Source: Bradyrhizobium glycinis (GTDB taxonomy: Bacteria > Pseudomonadota > Alphaproteobacteria > Rhizobiales > Xanthobacteraceae). Taken from it: 64,000 nt of DNA. Made by a program: the position numbers and the translations under genes. How positions within the stretch are numbered: the first letter of the stretch is position 1; every line of letters begins with the position of its first letter. The DNA lies in NCBI RefSeq assembly GCF_016031655.1, contig NZ_JACCHQ010000001.1, positions 248,001 through 312,000 of the forward strand, written 5' to 3'. The notes beneath the pieces were generated by a model. The model had not been told where the DNA came from. It ran no database searches and saw nothing but the letters and a program-made list of their open reading frames with translations. Below, in pieces: positions 43,044-52,088 of the stretch.

Positions 43044-44081
43044 ATGGTGACGACCGGTCTTGGTGCAACGATGGTGCGGGCGGGCAGGCGGCTCTTGTCG
43101 TCGCTGCCGGCGCTGTTCGGTGTGCTGGTTTTCACCTTCCTGTTGATGCGCGTCCTGCCCGGCGACCCCGCGGTGTTCTTCGCTTCGGGGCCCAATGCCG
43201 GCAAGGAGGAGATCGAGCAGATTCGCAAGCAGATGGGGCTCGACAAATCCGTGCCGGAGCAGCTCGTGTTCTACCTCTCCGACATCGGCCGCGGCAATCT
43301 CGGGCGCTCGATGATGACGGGGCAGCCGGTGCTGAAGGATCTGCGCGAGCGATTACCGGCTTCGCTGGAGCTCACCTTCGCCGCACTGCTGATCGCGCTG
43401 ATCGCGGCCGTGCCGCTCGGGGTGCTGGCGGCGCTGCGGCCGGGATCGATCATCGATCACGGCGTGCGGCTGTTCTGCGCGCTCGGCGTCTGCGTGCCGA
43501 CCTTCGTCTCGGGCCTGCTCTTGATCTACGTCTTCTACTATCTGTTCGGGCTGGCCCCTGATCCGACCGGGCGCATCGACGTCTTCACCTCGTTGCCGCC
43601 GCAGCGCACCGGCTTCCTCTCGATCGATTTCCTGCTCGCCGGCGACTTCGAGGGCTGGTGGGCAGCCTGCAGGCAGTTGATCCTGCCGGCGGTGAGCATG
43701 GCGCTGTTCGTGATCGCGCCGCTGGCGCGGATCACCCGCGCCTCGATGCTGGTCTCGCTCGGCAGTGATTTCGTGCGCACCGCGCGCTCAGTCGGATTGT
43801 CCTGGCGCAAGGTGGTCGTCACCTATGCGCTGCGCAACGCGATCCTGCCGGTTATCACCATCGCCGGCATCGTGTTCTCGACCATGCTGGGCGCCAACGT
43901 GCTGGTGGAGAAGGTGTTCTCCTGGCCGGGCGTGGCCTCCTACGCGCTCGACGCGCTGCTATCGTCCGACTATGCGCCGGTGCAGGGCTTCGTGCTGCTG
44001 ATGGCCAGCCTGTTCGTGCTGGTCAATCTCGTCGTGGACATCTGCTACGGCATCGCCGATCCCAGGGTGTCGATCGAATGA
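43044..44081 (+). CDS. ABC transporter permease, DppB type (system 1)
   Basis: The 345-residue inner-membrane protein has about six transmembrane segments and the DppB-type start LPALFGVLVFTFLLMRVLPGDPAVFF. The EAA loop that contacts the ATPase is DFVRTARSVGLSWRKVVVTYALRNAI near 233-258. It overlaps the DppC-type gene by 4 nt. Confidence 0.9.
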   Translation: MVTTGLGATMVRAGRRLLSSLPALFGVLVFTFLLMRVLPGDPAVFFASGPNAGKEEIEQIRKQMGLDKSVPEQLVFYLSDIGRGNLGRSMMTGQPVLKDLRERLPASLELTFAALLIALIAAVPLGVLAALRPGSIIDHGVRLFCALGVCVPTFVSGLLLIYVFYYLFGLAPDPTGRIDVFTSLPPQRTGFLSIDFLLAGDFEGWWAACRQLILPAVSMALFVIAPLARITRASMLVSLGSDFVRTARSVGLSWRKVVVTYALRNAILPVITIAGIVFSTMLGANVLVEKVFSWPGVASYALDALLSSDYAPVQGFVLLMASLFVLVNLVVDICYGIADPRVSIE

Positions 44082-44926
44082 CCAGCGGCACACTCCGCCA
44101 TTCGGTCTGGATCCTGCGCGGCAATCCGCTCACGGCGGTGGCCGCGGCCGGGGTGATGCTGTTCGTCCTGGTCGCGATCTTCGGACCGTGGATCGTGCCC
44201 TACGATCCCGTCGCCTCGAACGTGTCGGAGGCCTTGCTGCCGCCCAGTGCGGCGCATATTGCCGGCACGGACCAGCTCGGCCGCGACGTGTTCAGCCGTC
44301 TCATCATCGCCGCACGGCTCGACCTTGCCATCGCAGTCTCCGCGGTCGGAATCTCCTTCGTGATCGGCGCCGTGGTCGGCGCGTTCTGCGGCTATGCCGG
44401 CGGACGGCTCGATCGTGCCGTCGGCCGCTTCGTCGACGTCATGATGGCCTTCCCGCTGTTCGTGCTGGCGATGGCGATGGTCGCCGCTCTCGGCAATCGG
44501 ATCGAGAACATCGTGATCGCGACCGCGATCATCAATCTTCCTTTCTATATCCGTTTCGCGCGCGCCGAGGTCCACGTCCGCCGCAATGTCGGCTGGGTCG
44601 AGGCCGCGCGCGCCTGCGGCGAGAGCCATTTCTCGGTGGTGCTGCGCTTCCTGCTGCCGAACATCCTGCCGGCGATGGCGGTGCAGATCTCGCTCAATCT
44701 GGGCTGGGCCATTCTCAATGCCGCCGGCCTGTCCTTCATCGGCCTCGGCGTCAAGCCGCCGACGCCGGAATGGGGCATCATGGTCGCGGAAGGGGCGCGC
44801 TTCATCTCGACCGGACGGTGGTGGCTGGTGGCCTTTCCCGGCCTTGCGCTGATGCTGGCGGTGCTGTGCTTCAACCTCCTCGGCGACGGGATGCGGGACA
44901 TTCTCGATCCCCGGATGCGCACATGA
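44078..44926 (+). CDS. ABC transporter permease, DppC type (system 1)
   Basis: The 282-residue permease has the usual N-terminal helix (VAAAGVMLFVLVAIFGPWIV), the periplasmic GTDQLGRDVFSRLI segment, and the EAA loop EAARACGESHFSVVLRFLLPNIL near 175-197. It is full length and so a useful comparison for the damaged DppC gene of system 2. Its stop overlaps the ATPase start as ATGA. Confidence 0.9.
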   Translation: MTSGTLRHSVWILRGNPLTAVAAAGVMLFVLVAIFGPWIVPYDPVASNVSEALLPPSAAHIAGTDQLGRDVFSRLIIAARLDLAIAVSAVGISFVIGAVVGAFCGYAGGRLDRAVGRFVDVMMAFPLFVLAMAMVAALGNRIENIVIATAIINLPFYIRFARAEVHVRRNVGWVEAARACGESHFSVVLRFLLPNILPAMAVQISLNLGWAILNAAGLSFIGLGVKPPTPEWGIMVAEGARFISTGRWWLVAFPGLALMLAVLCFNLLGDGMRDILDPRMRT

Positions 44927-46593
44927 GCGAGGACCTGCTCAGGATCGACGACCTCCACGTCGCGTTCTCGACGCGGCGGGGAACGGTCGAGGCCGTGCGC
45001 GGCGTTACGCTCACGGTGAAGGCCGGAGAGATGCTCGGCCTCGTCGGCGAGAGCGGCTCGGGCAAATCGGTCACCGGATTTGCGACGACGCGCCTGCTCG
45101 ATGCAGCCGGCCGCGTCACCGGCGGCAAGATCCTTTTCCGCGGGCAGGACGTCACCAAGCTCCGCGGCGATGATCTGCGACAGCTGCAGGGCGCGGCGAT
45201 GTCGATGATCTTCCAGAATCCGCGGGCGGCGCTCAATCCGATCCGCGCGATCGGCCTGCAGATCGCGGACGCGATCCTCACCCACAAGCGTATCTCGAAA
45301 GAGGCCGCGCGTGCCGAGGCGCTGGAGTTGCTGCGCGCCGTTCAGATCCGCGATCCCGAGGCGCGGATGAACGCCTATCCGCACGAGCTCTCCGGCGGCA
45401 TGTGCCAGCGCGTCATGATCGCGATCGCGATCTCCTGCAATCCTGCGCTGTTGATTGCGGACGAGCCGACCACCGGCCTCGACGTCACCACTCAGAAGGT
45501 GGTGATGGATCTCCTGGCGGACATTGCGGCCGCGCGAGGCATGGCCACGATCCTGATCACGCACGACCTTGGCCTTGCGGCGCGCTATTGCCGCCGTATC
45601 GCCGTGATGGAGCGCGGCCGCATCGTCGAGGAGGCGAGCCCCAGTATTCTCTTCAGCGCGCCGCAGCACGCCTATACGAGGCGCCTGGTTGCGGCGTCGC
45701 CCACGGCGACGTCGCGGATCGAAGATCTCGTGACGGAGGAGGAGCGCGAGCGTTACGCCACTGTCGTCACCAAGCCCAGGCAGGAGCGAGCGCATGGCAC
45801 GCCGCCGCTCCTGGAAGTGCGGAAGCTCGCCAAGCGTTTCGATCAGGGCTCTGCCGCGGTGGCCGACTTCTCGATGACGATGGCGGGCGGCGAGAGCGTC
45901 GGGCTCGTCGGCGAATCCGGCTCGGGCAAGAGCACAACCTCGCGCATGATCTGCCGCCTGATCGATCCGAGCGAGGGCGACATCGTGTTCGACGGGCAGT
46001 CGATCGGGCACGTGGCGGCGCGCGATTTCCACCGCTCGCCGTTGCGCAAAGACATCCAGATGGTCTTTCAGGACCCGAACGAGAGCCTCAACCCGCGCTT
46101 CACGGCGTTCGATTGCATCGCCCATCCCTTGATGCGGCTCGACGGCATGCGCGCGGGCGAGGCGCTGCGCAAACGGGTGGAAGAATGCGCCGAGCGGGTC
46201 GGGCTGCCGCTCGATCTGTTGCCGCGGTTTCCGCATCAGCTCTCCGGCGGGCAGAAGGCCCGCGTCGGCATTGCCCGCGCCATCGCCTGCCGGCCGCGGC
46301 TTCTGGTGCTGGACGAGCCGACCGCCGCGCTCGACGTCTCGGTGCAGGCGGTGGTGCTGCAACTGCTCGATCGCCTCAGGCGCGAGAACGACATTGCGCT
46401 GCTGTTCGTCAGCCATGATCTCAACGTCGTGCGCATGCTGTGCGACCGCACCATCGTGCTGCGCAACGGCGGCATCGTGGAGCAGGGCGAGAGCCGGGCG
46501 CTGTTCGATAATCCAAAGACCGACTACACGCGCAAACTGGTCGAGGCGATCCCCCACATCGAGACCGGGCCGACGCTGGCGGCCGCTCTTTGA
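44923..46593 (+). CDS. ABC transporter ATP-binding protein with two fused ATPase domains (DppD-DppF type, system 1)
   Basis: The 556-residue protein carries two complete ABC domains. The first has Walker A GESGSGKS near 38-45, signature LSGGM and Walker [14 protein letters not shown]. The second has [11 protein letters not shown] near 330, [14 protein letters not shown] and [13 protein letters not shown]. It thus replaces the separate DppD and DppF proteins. The frame is open far upstream inside the permease gene, but the ATG at 44923 is the family start. The operon ends here. Confidence 0.92.
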   Translation: MSEDLLRIDDLHVAFSTRRGTVEAVRGVTLTVKAGEMLGLVGESGSGKSVTGFATTRLLDAAGRVTGGKILFRGQDVTKLRGDDLRQLQGAAMSMIFQNPRAALNPIRAIGLQIADAILTHKRISKEAARAEALELLRAVQIRDPEARMNAYPHELSGGMCQRVMIAIAISCNPALLIADEPTTGLDVTTQKVVMDLLADIAAARGMATILITHDLGLAARYCRRIAVMERGRIVEEASPSILFSAPQHAYTRRLVAASPTATSRIEDLVTEEERERYATVVTKPRQERAHGTPPLLEVRKLAKRFDQGSAAVADFSMTMAGGESVGLVGESGSGKSTTSRMICRLIDPSEGDIVFDGQSIGHVAARDFHRSPLRKDIQMVFQDPNESLNPRFTAFDCIAHPLMRLDGMRAGEALRKRVEECAERVGLPLDLLPRFPHQLSGGQKARVGIARAIACRPRLLVLDEPTAALDVSVQAVVLQLLDRLRRENDIALLFVSHDLNVVRMLCDRTIVLRNGGIVEQGESRALFDNPKTDYTRKLVEAIPHIETGPTLAAAL

Positions 46594-46653
46594 GGCCGGG
46601 ATCAGCCCAAATGGCGGTGAGATCCCGCTGGCGAAGCCGCATTTAGTGGCATA

Positions 46654-46671
46654 CCATTTGCTTGCAAATGG
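46654..46671. promoter_or_regulatory. Perfect 18-nt palindrome upstream of ABC system 2
   Basis: CCATTTGC-TT-GCAAATGG is a perfect inverted repeat in the AT-richer 141-nt gap before the second substrate-binding protein gene, 64 nt from its ATG. Size, symmetry and place fit a dimeric repressor operator (for example GntR- or LacI-like). The regulator is unknown. Confidence 0.5.
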
Positions 46672-46734
46672 GTTCGGTTTCACTTGCCCTTTGCCAATGA
46701 ACAGCTGGCATCACGGCATTTCTGGGAGGACTTC

Positions 46735-48339
46735 ATGGATCGCAGGACGGTATTGAAGGGATTGGCTGGCGCGGGCAGCTTGGCGTTGACGGGTGGCCTG
46801 TCGGCCCCGGCGATCGCCCAGGGTGCCGCGGCGCGCACCCTGCGTTTCGTGCCTCAGGCCAATCTCGCCAATTTCGATCCGATCTGGGGCACGCAATATG
46901 TCGTGCGCAATGCCGCCGCGATGGTCTGGGACACGCTCTACGGCATCGATTCCTCGTTCCGGCCGCAGCGGCAGATGGTCGAGTCCGAGGAAGTGACCGA
47001 CGACGGCACCACGTGGACGTTCAAGCTGCGGCCCGGCCTCAAGTTCCACGATGGCGAGCCGGTGCTCAGCAAGGACGTGGTGGCAAGCCTGACGCGCTGG
47101 TCGGCGCGCGATCCGATGGGCCTGATGATCAAGGCGCTCCAGCAGGAGCTCACGGCCGTCGACGACCGCACCTTCAAATGGGTGCTGAAGCAGCCCTTCC
47201 CGAAATTGCTCTACGCGCTCGGCAAGAACAATTCGCCTTGCAGCTTCATCATGCCGGAGCGCATCGCGCAGACCGATCCGTTCAAGCAGATTTCTGAATA
47301 TATCGGCTCCGGTCCGCTGAAGTTCGCCAAGAGCGAGTGGGTCCCCGGTGCGAAGGCCGTGTTCGAGAAATTCGCCGACTATTCACCGCGGCAGGAGAAG
47401 TCGTCATGGCTGGCCGGTGGCAAGCAGGTGATGGTCGACCGCATCGAGTGGGTGATCATGCCGGATCCGGCAACCGCGGCGGCCGCGTTGCAGAACGGCG
47501 AGATCGACTGGTGGGAGAACCCGATCGCGGATCTCGTTCCGGTTCTGAAGAAGAACAAGAACATCAACGTCGATATCGGCGATCCCCTCGGCAATATCGG
47601 CTCGTTCCGCATGAACTTCCTCTATCCGCCGTTCAACGACGTCAAGGCGCGGCGTGCCGTGCTGATGGCGCTCAGCCAGGAAGACTACATGCGCGCGATC
47701 GTCGGCGATGACAATTCGCTGTGGAAGCCGCTGCCCGGCTACTTCACGCCGGATACGCCGCTCTACACCGAAGTGGGCGGCGAGATCCTGAAGGGCAAGC
47801 GCGATCTGGACGCCGCCAAGAAGCTGCTCGCCGAGAGCGGTTATTCCGGCCAGCCGGTGACGTGCCTCGTGGCGCAGGACCAGCCAATCACCAAGGCGAT
47901 GGGCGACGTCACCGCCGACCTTCTCAAGAAGCTCGGCATGAATGTCGACTTCGTCGCAACCGATTGGGGCACGGTCGGCTCCCGCCGCGCGCAGAAGACG
48001 CCTCCGGGACAGGGCGGCTGGAACATGTTCCACACCTGGCACGCAGGCGCGGATTGCGTCAATCCGGCTCCCTACACCGCCATTCGTGCTAACGGCGACA
48101 AGGCCTGGTTCGGCTGGCCCACCAGCGCGGCCACCGAAAAGGAGGTCGCCTCGTGGTTCGAGGCCAAGAACATCGACGAGGAGAAGGCCGCCATCGGCCG
48201 CCTCAACAAGGCGGCGATCGATGACGTCGTCTACGCGCCGACCGGTTTCTTCCTGAGCTACACCGCGTGGCGCAAGAACGTCTCCGGCGTTGCCAAGGGA
48301 CCGCTGCCGTTCTTCTGGGGCGTGTCGAAGTCCGCATGA
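46735..48339 (+). CDS. ABC transporter substrate-binding protein with Tat signal (system 2)
   Basis: The 534-residue family-5 binding protein begins MDRRTVLKGLAGAGSLALTG, a twin-arginine (Tat) signal, with cleavage likely after SAPAIAQG. The core includes PIWGTQYVVRNAAAM and VTDDGTTWTFKLRPGLKFHDG. The strong Shine-Dalgarno GGGAGGA, four bases before ATG 46735, decides the start over a TTG 51 nt upstream. It resembles other bacterial Tat-exported dipeptide-type binding proteins. The ligand is unknown. Two of its downstream partner genes are broken. Confidence 0.9.
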   Translation: MDRRTVLKGLAGAGSLALTGGLSAPAIAQGAAARTLRFVPQANLANFDPIWGTQYVVRNAAAMVWDTLYGIDSSFRPQRQMVESEEVTDDGTTWTFKLRPGLKFHDGEPVLSKDVVASLTRWSARDPMGLMIKALQQELTAVDDRTFKWVLKQPFPKLLYALGKNNSPCSFIMPERIAQTDPFKQISEYIGSGPLKFAKSEWVPGAKAVFEKFADYSPRQEKSSWLAGGKQVMVDRIEWVIMPDPATAAAALQNGEIDWWENPIADLVPVLKKNKNINVDIGDPLGNIGSFRMNFLYPPFNDVKARRAVLMALSQEDYMRAIVGDDNSLWKPLPGYFTPDTPLYTEVGGEILKGKRDLDAAKKLLAESGYSGQPVTCLVAQDQPITKAMGDVTADLLKKLGMNVDFVATDWGTVGSRRAQKTPPGQGGWNMFHTWHAGADCVNPAPYTAIRANGDKAWFGWPTSAATEKEVASWFEAKNIDEEKAAIGRLNKAAIDDVVYAPTGFFLSYTAWRKNVSGVAKGPLPFFWGVSKSA

Positions 48340-48356
48340 TCGCGCGCTGAGGCCAG

Positions 48357-49298
48357 ATGCTCTCCTACATCCTCCGTCGCATCGTCGCGACCTTGCCAGT
48401 CATGGCCATCGTCGCGCTGTTCGTGTTCAGCCTGCTCTACATCGCGCCCGGTGATCCGGCCGTGGTGATCGCGGGCGACCAGGCGAGCCCGGAGGATGTG
48501 GAGCGCATTCGCCAGAGCCTCGGCCTCGACCGGCCCTTCCTGGTCCAGTTCGGAAGCTGGGTTTGGCGCATCCTGCACGGCGATCTCGGCACCTCGATCT
48601 TCACCAACCTGCCGGTCTCGGCGATGATCGGGCAGCGTCTCGGACCGACGCTGTCGCTGATGATCGTCACGCTGCTGCTCACGATCGTGGTGGCGGTGCC
48701 GCTCGGCGTGGTGGCGGCATGGAAGGCCGGCAGCCTGATCGATCGCGTCATCATGGGCTTTGCCGTGTTCGGCTTCTCGCTGCCCGTCTTCGTGGTCGGC
48801 TACATGCTCGCCTACATCTTCGCGCTGGAGCTGGAATGGCTGCCGGTGCAGGGCTACACGCCGCGGGCCCAGGGTTTCTGGCCGTGGCTGGAAAACCTGA
48901 TCCTGCCGGCGGTCGCGCTCGGCTGCGTCTATATCGCGCTGGTCGCACGCATCACACGGGCCGCCATGCTCGAAGTGCTGCAGCAGGACTATATCCGCAC
49001 CGCCAAGGCCAAGGGCCTCGGGCAGGGCGGCATCCTGTTCATCCATGCCCTGAAGAACGCGGCGGTGCCGATCGTCACCGTGATCGGGATCGGCATCGCG
49101 CTCCTGATCGGCGGCGCGGTCGTGACCGAGAGCGTGTTCGCGATCCCCGGTCTCGGCCGCCTCACCATCGACGCCATCCTGCGCCGTGACTACCCGGTGA
49201 TCCAGGGCATCGTGCTGCTGTTCAGCTTCGTCTACGTCCTCGTCAATCTGATGATCGACGTCGTCTACACGCTCGTTGACCCGAGGATCCGCTATTGA
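48357..49298 (+). CDS. ABC transporter permease, DppB type (system 2)
   Basis: The 313-residue permease has the start LSYILRRIVATLPVMAIVALFVFSLLYIAPGDPAV in sequence order (six or so transmembrane segments overall) and an intact EAA loop, DYIRTAKAKGLGQGGILFIHALKNAA near 212-237. It lies 17 nt after the binding-protein gene and overlaps the following damaged permease gene by 4 nt. It appears functional on its own, but its partner permease is not. Confidence 0.9.
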   Translation: MLSYILRRIVATLPVMAIVALFVFSLLYIAPGDPAVVIAGDQASPEDVERIRQSLGLDRPFLVQFGSWVWRILHGDLGTSIFTNLPVSAMIGQRLGPTLSLMIVTLLLTIVVAVPLGVVAAWKAGSLIDRVIMGFAVFGFSLPVFVVGYMLAYIFALELEWLPVQGYTPRAQGFWPWLENLILPAVALGCVYIALVARITRAAMLEVLQQDYIRTAKAKGLGQGGILFIHALKNAAVPIVTVIGIGIALLIGGAVVTESVFAIPGLGRLTIDAILRRDYPVIQGIVLLFSFVYVLVNLMIDVVYTLVDPRIRY

Positions 49299-49973
49299 CC
49301 GACACCACCGTCAACCCGCAATCGCTTCCGGCCGGCCTGGTCGTCGCGCCGCAACTGCCCGAGATCCTGCGGCCGGTCAGGATACGGCGCGGCTTCGTCG
49401 GCCTCCTGCGCGGCCATCCGACCGTCGCGATCGGCGGCGCGCTGCTGCTGATGCTGGTGCTGATCGCGATCTTTGCGCCTTACCTCGGCACGGTCGACCC
49501 GACCGCGCTTGCGCCCGCCAAGCGTACCCGCGCGCCGTGGCAGCGTCGGCAATGTCATCCTGGCGATCACCATCGCCGAGATCCCGCGCGTCTCGCGCCT
49601 CGTCCGCAGCGTGGTGCTGTCGTTGCGCGAACAGCCCTATGTGGACGCGGCGGTGGCCTGCGGCACCCGCACGCCGATGATCATCCTGCGCCATATCCTG
49701 CCCAACACGGTTGCGCCGATGCTGGTCCAGGCGACCTATATCTGCGCCAGCGCCATGATCACCGAGGCGATCCTGTCCTTCATCGGCGCCGGCACGCCGC
49801 CGACCATCCCGTCCTGGGGCAACATCATGGCCGAGGGCCGCGCGCTGTGGCAGGTGAAGCCCTACATCGTGTTCTTCCCGGCGGCGTTCCTGTCCGTCAC
49901 CGTGCTCGCCGTGAATCTGCTCGGCGACGGCCTTCGCGATGCGCTCGACCCGCGCATGGCCAAGAGTCTCTGA
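49295..49973 (+). pseudogene. ABC transporter permease, DppC type (system 2), internal deletion and frameshift
   Basis: The first 81 codons give a normal DppC N-terminus, with one transmembrane helix ending IFAPYLGTVDPTALAPAK. At about 49531-49541 the frame breaks. The remaining C-terminal part, from RGSVGNVILAITIAEIP on through the EAA loop (DAAVACGTRTPMIILRHILPN) to [18 protein letters not shown], continues in another frame. Compared with a normal DppC of about 280-300 residues, some 75-90 residues are missing: the GTDxLGRD segment and the central transmembrane helices. So the sequence shows a deletion that is not a multiple of three. Confidence 0.85.
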
Positions 49974-49992
49974 TGGATCGAGGCTGATTGCG

Positions 49993-50747
49993 ATGGCTTT
50001 GCTCGAAGTCGAGAACCTCCAAACCCATTTCCGCACGCCCGGCGGCATCAACCGCGCGGTTGACGGGGTATCCTTCCATGTCAACGAGGGTGAGACGCTC
50101 GCCATCGTCGGCGAATCCGGCTGCGGCAAGTCGGTGACGTCGATGTCCTTGATGCGGCTGATTCCGGAGCCGCCGGGCCGGATCGCAGGCAGCATCCGCT
50201 TCGCCGGCAAGGATCTCCTGAAACTGTCCGACCGCGAGATGCGCGCGATCCGCGGCAACGACATCTCGATGATCTTTCAGGAACCGATGACGAGCCTGAA
50301 CCCGGTGCTCACCGTCGGCCGCCAGATCCGCGAGACCTTGATGATCCATCAGGGCCTCGACAAGCAGGCGGCGGAGGCGCACGCGGTCGAGATGCTCACG
50401 CTGGTCGGCATTCCCGAGCCGAAACGGCGCGTTGGCGAGTATCCGCACCAGCTGTCCGGCGGCATGCGGTGGCCGAGCTGTTCCGTTCGCCACGTCATCC
50501 CTATACGCAGGGCCTGCTTGGCGCAGTGCCGAAGCTCGGCTCCTCGCTCGCGGGCACCGCGACCCGCCTTGCCGAGATTCCTGGGCAGGTCCCTGATCTC
50601 CGCAAGCCGATCACCGGATGCGTCTTCGCCGGCCGCTGTGCGCTTGCGACCGATGTCTGCAGGCAATATGCGCCGGGACTGGAAGAGAAGGGCCCGCGCC
50701 ACGTCGCCGCCTGCCATTACGCTGCCAAGGGGGCCGTCGCGGCATGA
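49993..50747 (+). pseudogene. ABC transporter ATP-binding protein, DppD type (system 2), internal deletion and frameshift
   Basis: The first 159 codons encode Walker [12 protein letters not shown] and reach the signature PHQLSGGMR. At about 50466-50470 the frame breaks. The C-terminal end ([21 protein letters not shown] through the [14 protein letters not shown] oligopeptide-ATPase tail) follows in another frame. The missing piece of about 80 residues would hold Walker B, the D-loop and the H-loop, so ATP hydrolysis would be lost. A long open frame after the break is a frame artefact, not a protein of the family. The normal stop still overlaps the next ATG. Confidence 0.85.
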
Positions 50748-51754
50748 GTCCTCCGCTGCTCCAGGTCAACGACCTCAAGAAGCATTTTCCGGTCAAGCGC
50801 GGCCTGTTCGGCCGCAAGTCCGAATTCGTCTACGCGGTGGACGGCGTCTCCTTCGAGATCGCGCGCGGCGAGACGCTGTCGCTGGTCGGCGAGTCCGGCT
50901 GCGGAAAATCAACGGTCGGCCGCGCCGTTTTGCGGCTGTTCGAGATCACCTCGGGCCAGGTCATCCTCGATGGCCAGAGGATCGACGACGCCGCGCCGGG
51001 CACGATGCGCCAGATGCGCCGCCGCGTGCAGGTCGTATTCCAGGATCCGTTCTCCAGCCTCAATCCGCGCATGCGCGTGCGCGACATTCTCGCCGAGCCG
51101 ATCCGCAATTTCGACCTCGCCAAGTCCGCAGAGGATCTCGAGGTCCGTGTCACATCGCTGATGGACACGGTGCGCCTGCCGCGCGAGGCCCTGAACCGCA
51201 GGCCGCACGAATTCTCCGGCGGCCAGCGTCAGCGCATCGGTATCGCGCGGGCGCTTGCGGCCGAGCCCGAGCTGATCGTCTGCGACGAGGCGGTTTCCGC
51301 GCTCGACGTTTCAGTCAAGGCGCAGATCGTCAATCTACTGCAGGATCTCCAACGCGAGTTCGGCCTCGCGCTGCTGTTCATCAGCCACGATCTCGCCATC
51401 GTCGAGCACATGACGCACCGCGTAGCGGTGATGTATCTCGGCAAGATCGTCGAGGTGGCGCCGCGCCGCGAGATCTTCGCCGCGCCGAGGCATCCCTACA
51501 CCAAGGCGCTGCTTTCGGCCGTGCCGCTTCCGGAGCCCGGAGCCCAGCGCAATCCCATCATCCTCAAGGGCGACGTGCCGAGCCCGATCAATCCGCCGAA
51601 GGGATGTCGCTTCCACACCCGTTGCCCGTTCGTGTTCGACCGCTGCCGGAGCGAGGAGCCGACGCTGCGCGCGGTCGGAGCCGAGCAGTGGGTGGCCTGT
51701 CACCTCGACGAAGTGCCGTACGAGCTCATCCCCGCCGGCGCAGGAAGCCGGTGA
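50744..51754 (+). CDS. ABC transporter ATP-binding protein, DppF type (system 2)
   Basis: The 336-residue ATPase is intact: Walker [12 protein letters not shown] near 45-55, Q-loop [13 protein letters not shown], signature [15 protein letters not shown], Walker [14 protein letters not shown], and the C-terminal RCPFVFDRC tail. The Walker B region reads DEA rather than the usual DEP, as seen in some family members. The ATG overlaps the stop of the damaged DppD gene. Its last 29 nt overlap the convergent YciI gene. Confidence 0.9.
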   Translation: MSPPLLQVNDLKKHFPVKRGLFGRKSEFVYAVDGVSFEIARGETLSLVGESGCGKSTVGRAVLRLFEITSGQVILDGQRIDDAAPGTMRQMRRRVQVVFQDPFSSLNPRMRVRDILAEPIRNFDLAKSAEDLEVRVTSLMDTVRLPREALNRRPHEFSGGQRQRIGIARALAAEPELIVCDEAVSALDVSVKAQIVNLLQDLQREFGLALLFISHDLAIVEHMTHRVAVMYLGKIVEVAPRREIFAAPRHPYTKALLSAVPLPEPGAQRNPIILKGDVPSPINPPKGCRFHTRCPFVFDRCRSEEPTLRAVGAEQWVACHLDEVPYELIPAGAGSR

Positions 51755-52013
51755 TCGTGACCTTTTCCCAGATGCCGGCCGCGGCAAAGGGATCTGTACG
51801 GTTGAAAGCTTCGACCTCGGCGCGGCCGGGAGCCTCGATCAGGAACAGGCTACCGATCATGCTCTGGCCATCGTCGGAGACGAGTGGTCCCGACATCACG
51901 ATCTTGACGCCGAACCGCGAGGTGTCGCTGAGGAAAGCCTTGTGGGCATCGTAATTGGCGAGCCGGGTCGGCAACGCGCCGGCGCGGTCGACGGCGTGAA
52001 TGGCGAACAGCAT
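51726..52013 (-). CDS. YciI family protein
   Basis: The 95-residue protein has the dimeric alpha/beta-barrel features of the YciI family: H37-less start [12 protein letters not shown], the conserved RxxHxxFL-type segment [11 protein letters not shown] near 20-30, and the [18 protein letters not shown]-terminus with the conserved DPF. The family's H-D pair suggests an enzyme, but the function is unknown. It overlaps the end of the convergent dppF-type gene. It lies downstream of the ribose-type ABC operon on the same strand after a 75-nt gap with a strong hairpin. Confidence 0.85.
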   Translation of the reverse strand: MLFAIHAVDRAGALPTRLANYDAHKAFLSDTSRFGVKIVMSGPLVSDDGQSMIGSLFLIEAPGRAEVEAFNRTDPFAAAGIWEKVTITGFLRRRG

Positions 52014-52041
52014 GGTGTCTCCGTTCTTGCTTAGCTTCTTG

Positions 52042-52066
52042 GGACGGCCGCGGGCTGCGGCCGTCC
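52042..52066 (-). terminator. GC-rich hairpin after the ribose-type ABC operon
   Basis: GGACGGCCGC (52042-52051) pairs perfectly with GCGGCCGTCC (52057-52066) around a 5-nt loop, 23 nt after the stop of the binding-protein gene. No T-run follows on the minus strand, so it is a likely transcript end or 3' stabiliser, not a textbook intrinsic terminator. It separates this operon from the YciI gene. Confidence 0.55.
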
Positions 52067-52088
52067 GGGTTTGGTGTGGTCGCGTCGT

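Noticed and set aside
44545..46683. A 712-codon open frame on the minus strand across the fused ATPase gene
   Set aside because: It is the shadow of the double-ATPase gene on the other strand. The plus-strand frame has complete Walker and signature motifs twice; the minus product is rich in R, A, H and D without any family feature.
46684..46734. TTG start for the system-2 binding protein
   Set aside because: ATG 46735 has a near-perfect GGGAGGA and begins the twin-arginine signal; the TTG has neither.
49939..51954. A 671-codon plus-strand frame beginning as a DppD ATPase
   Set aside because: After about codon 175 (counting from 49939) it leaves the ATPase frame through the deletion junction and reads Arg/Ala-rich sequence antiparallel to no known family; the real DppF protein lies in another frame over the same DNA.
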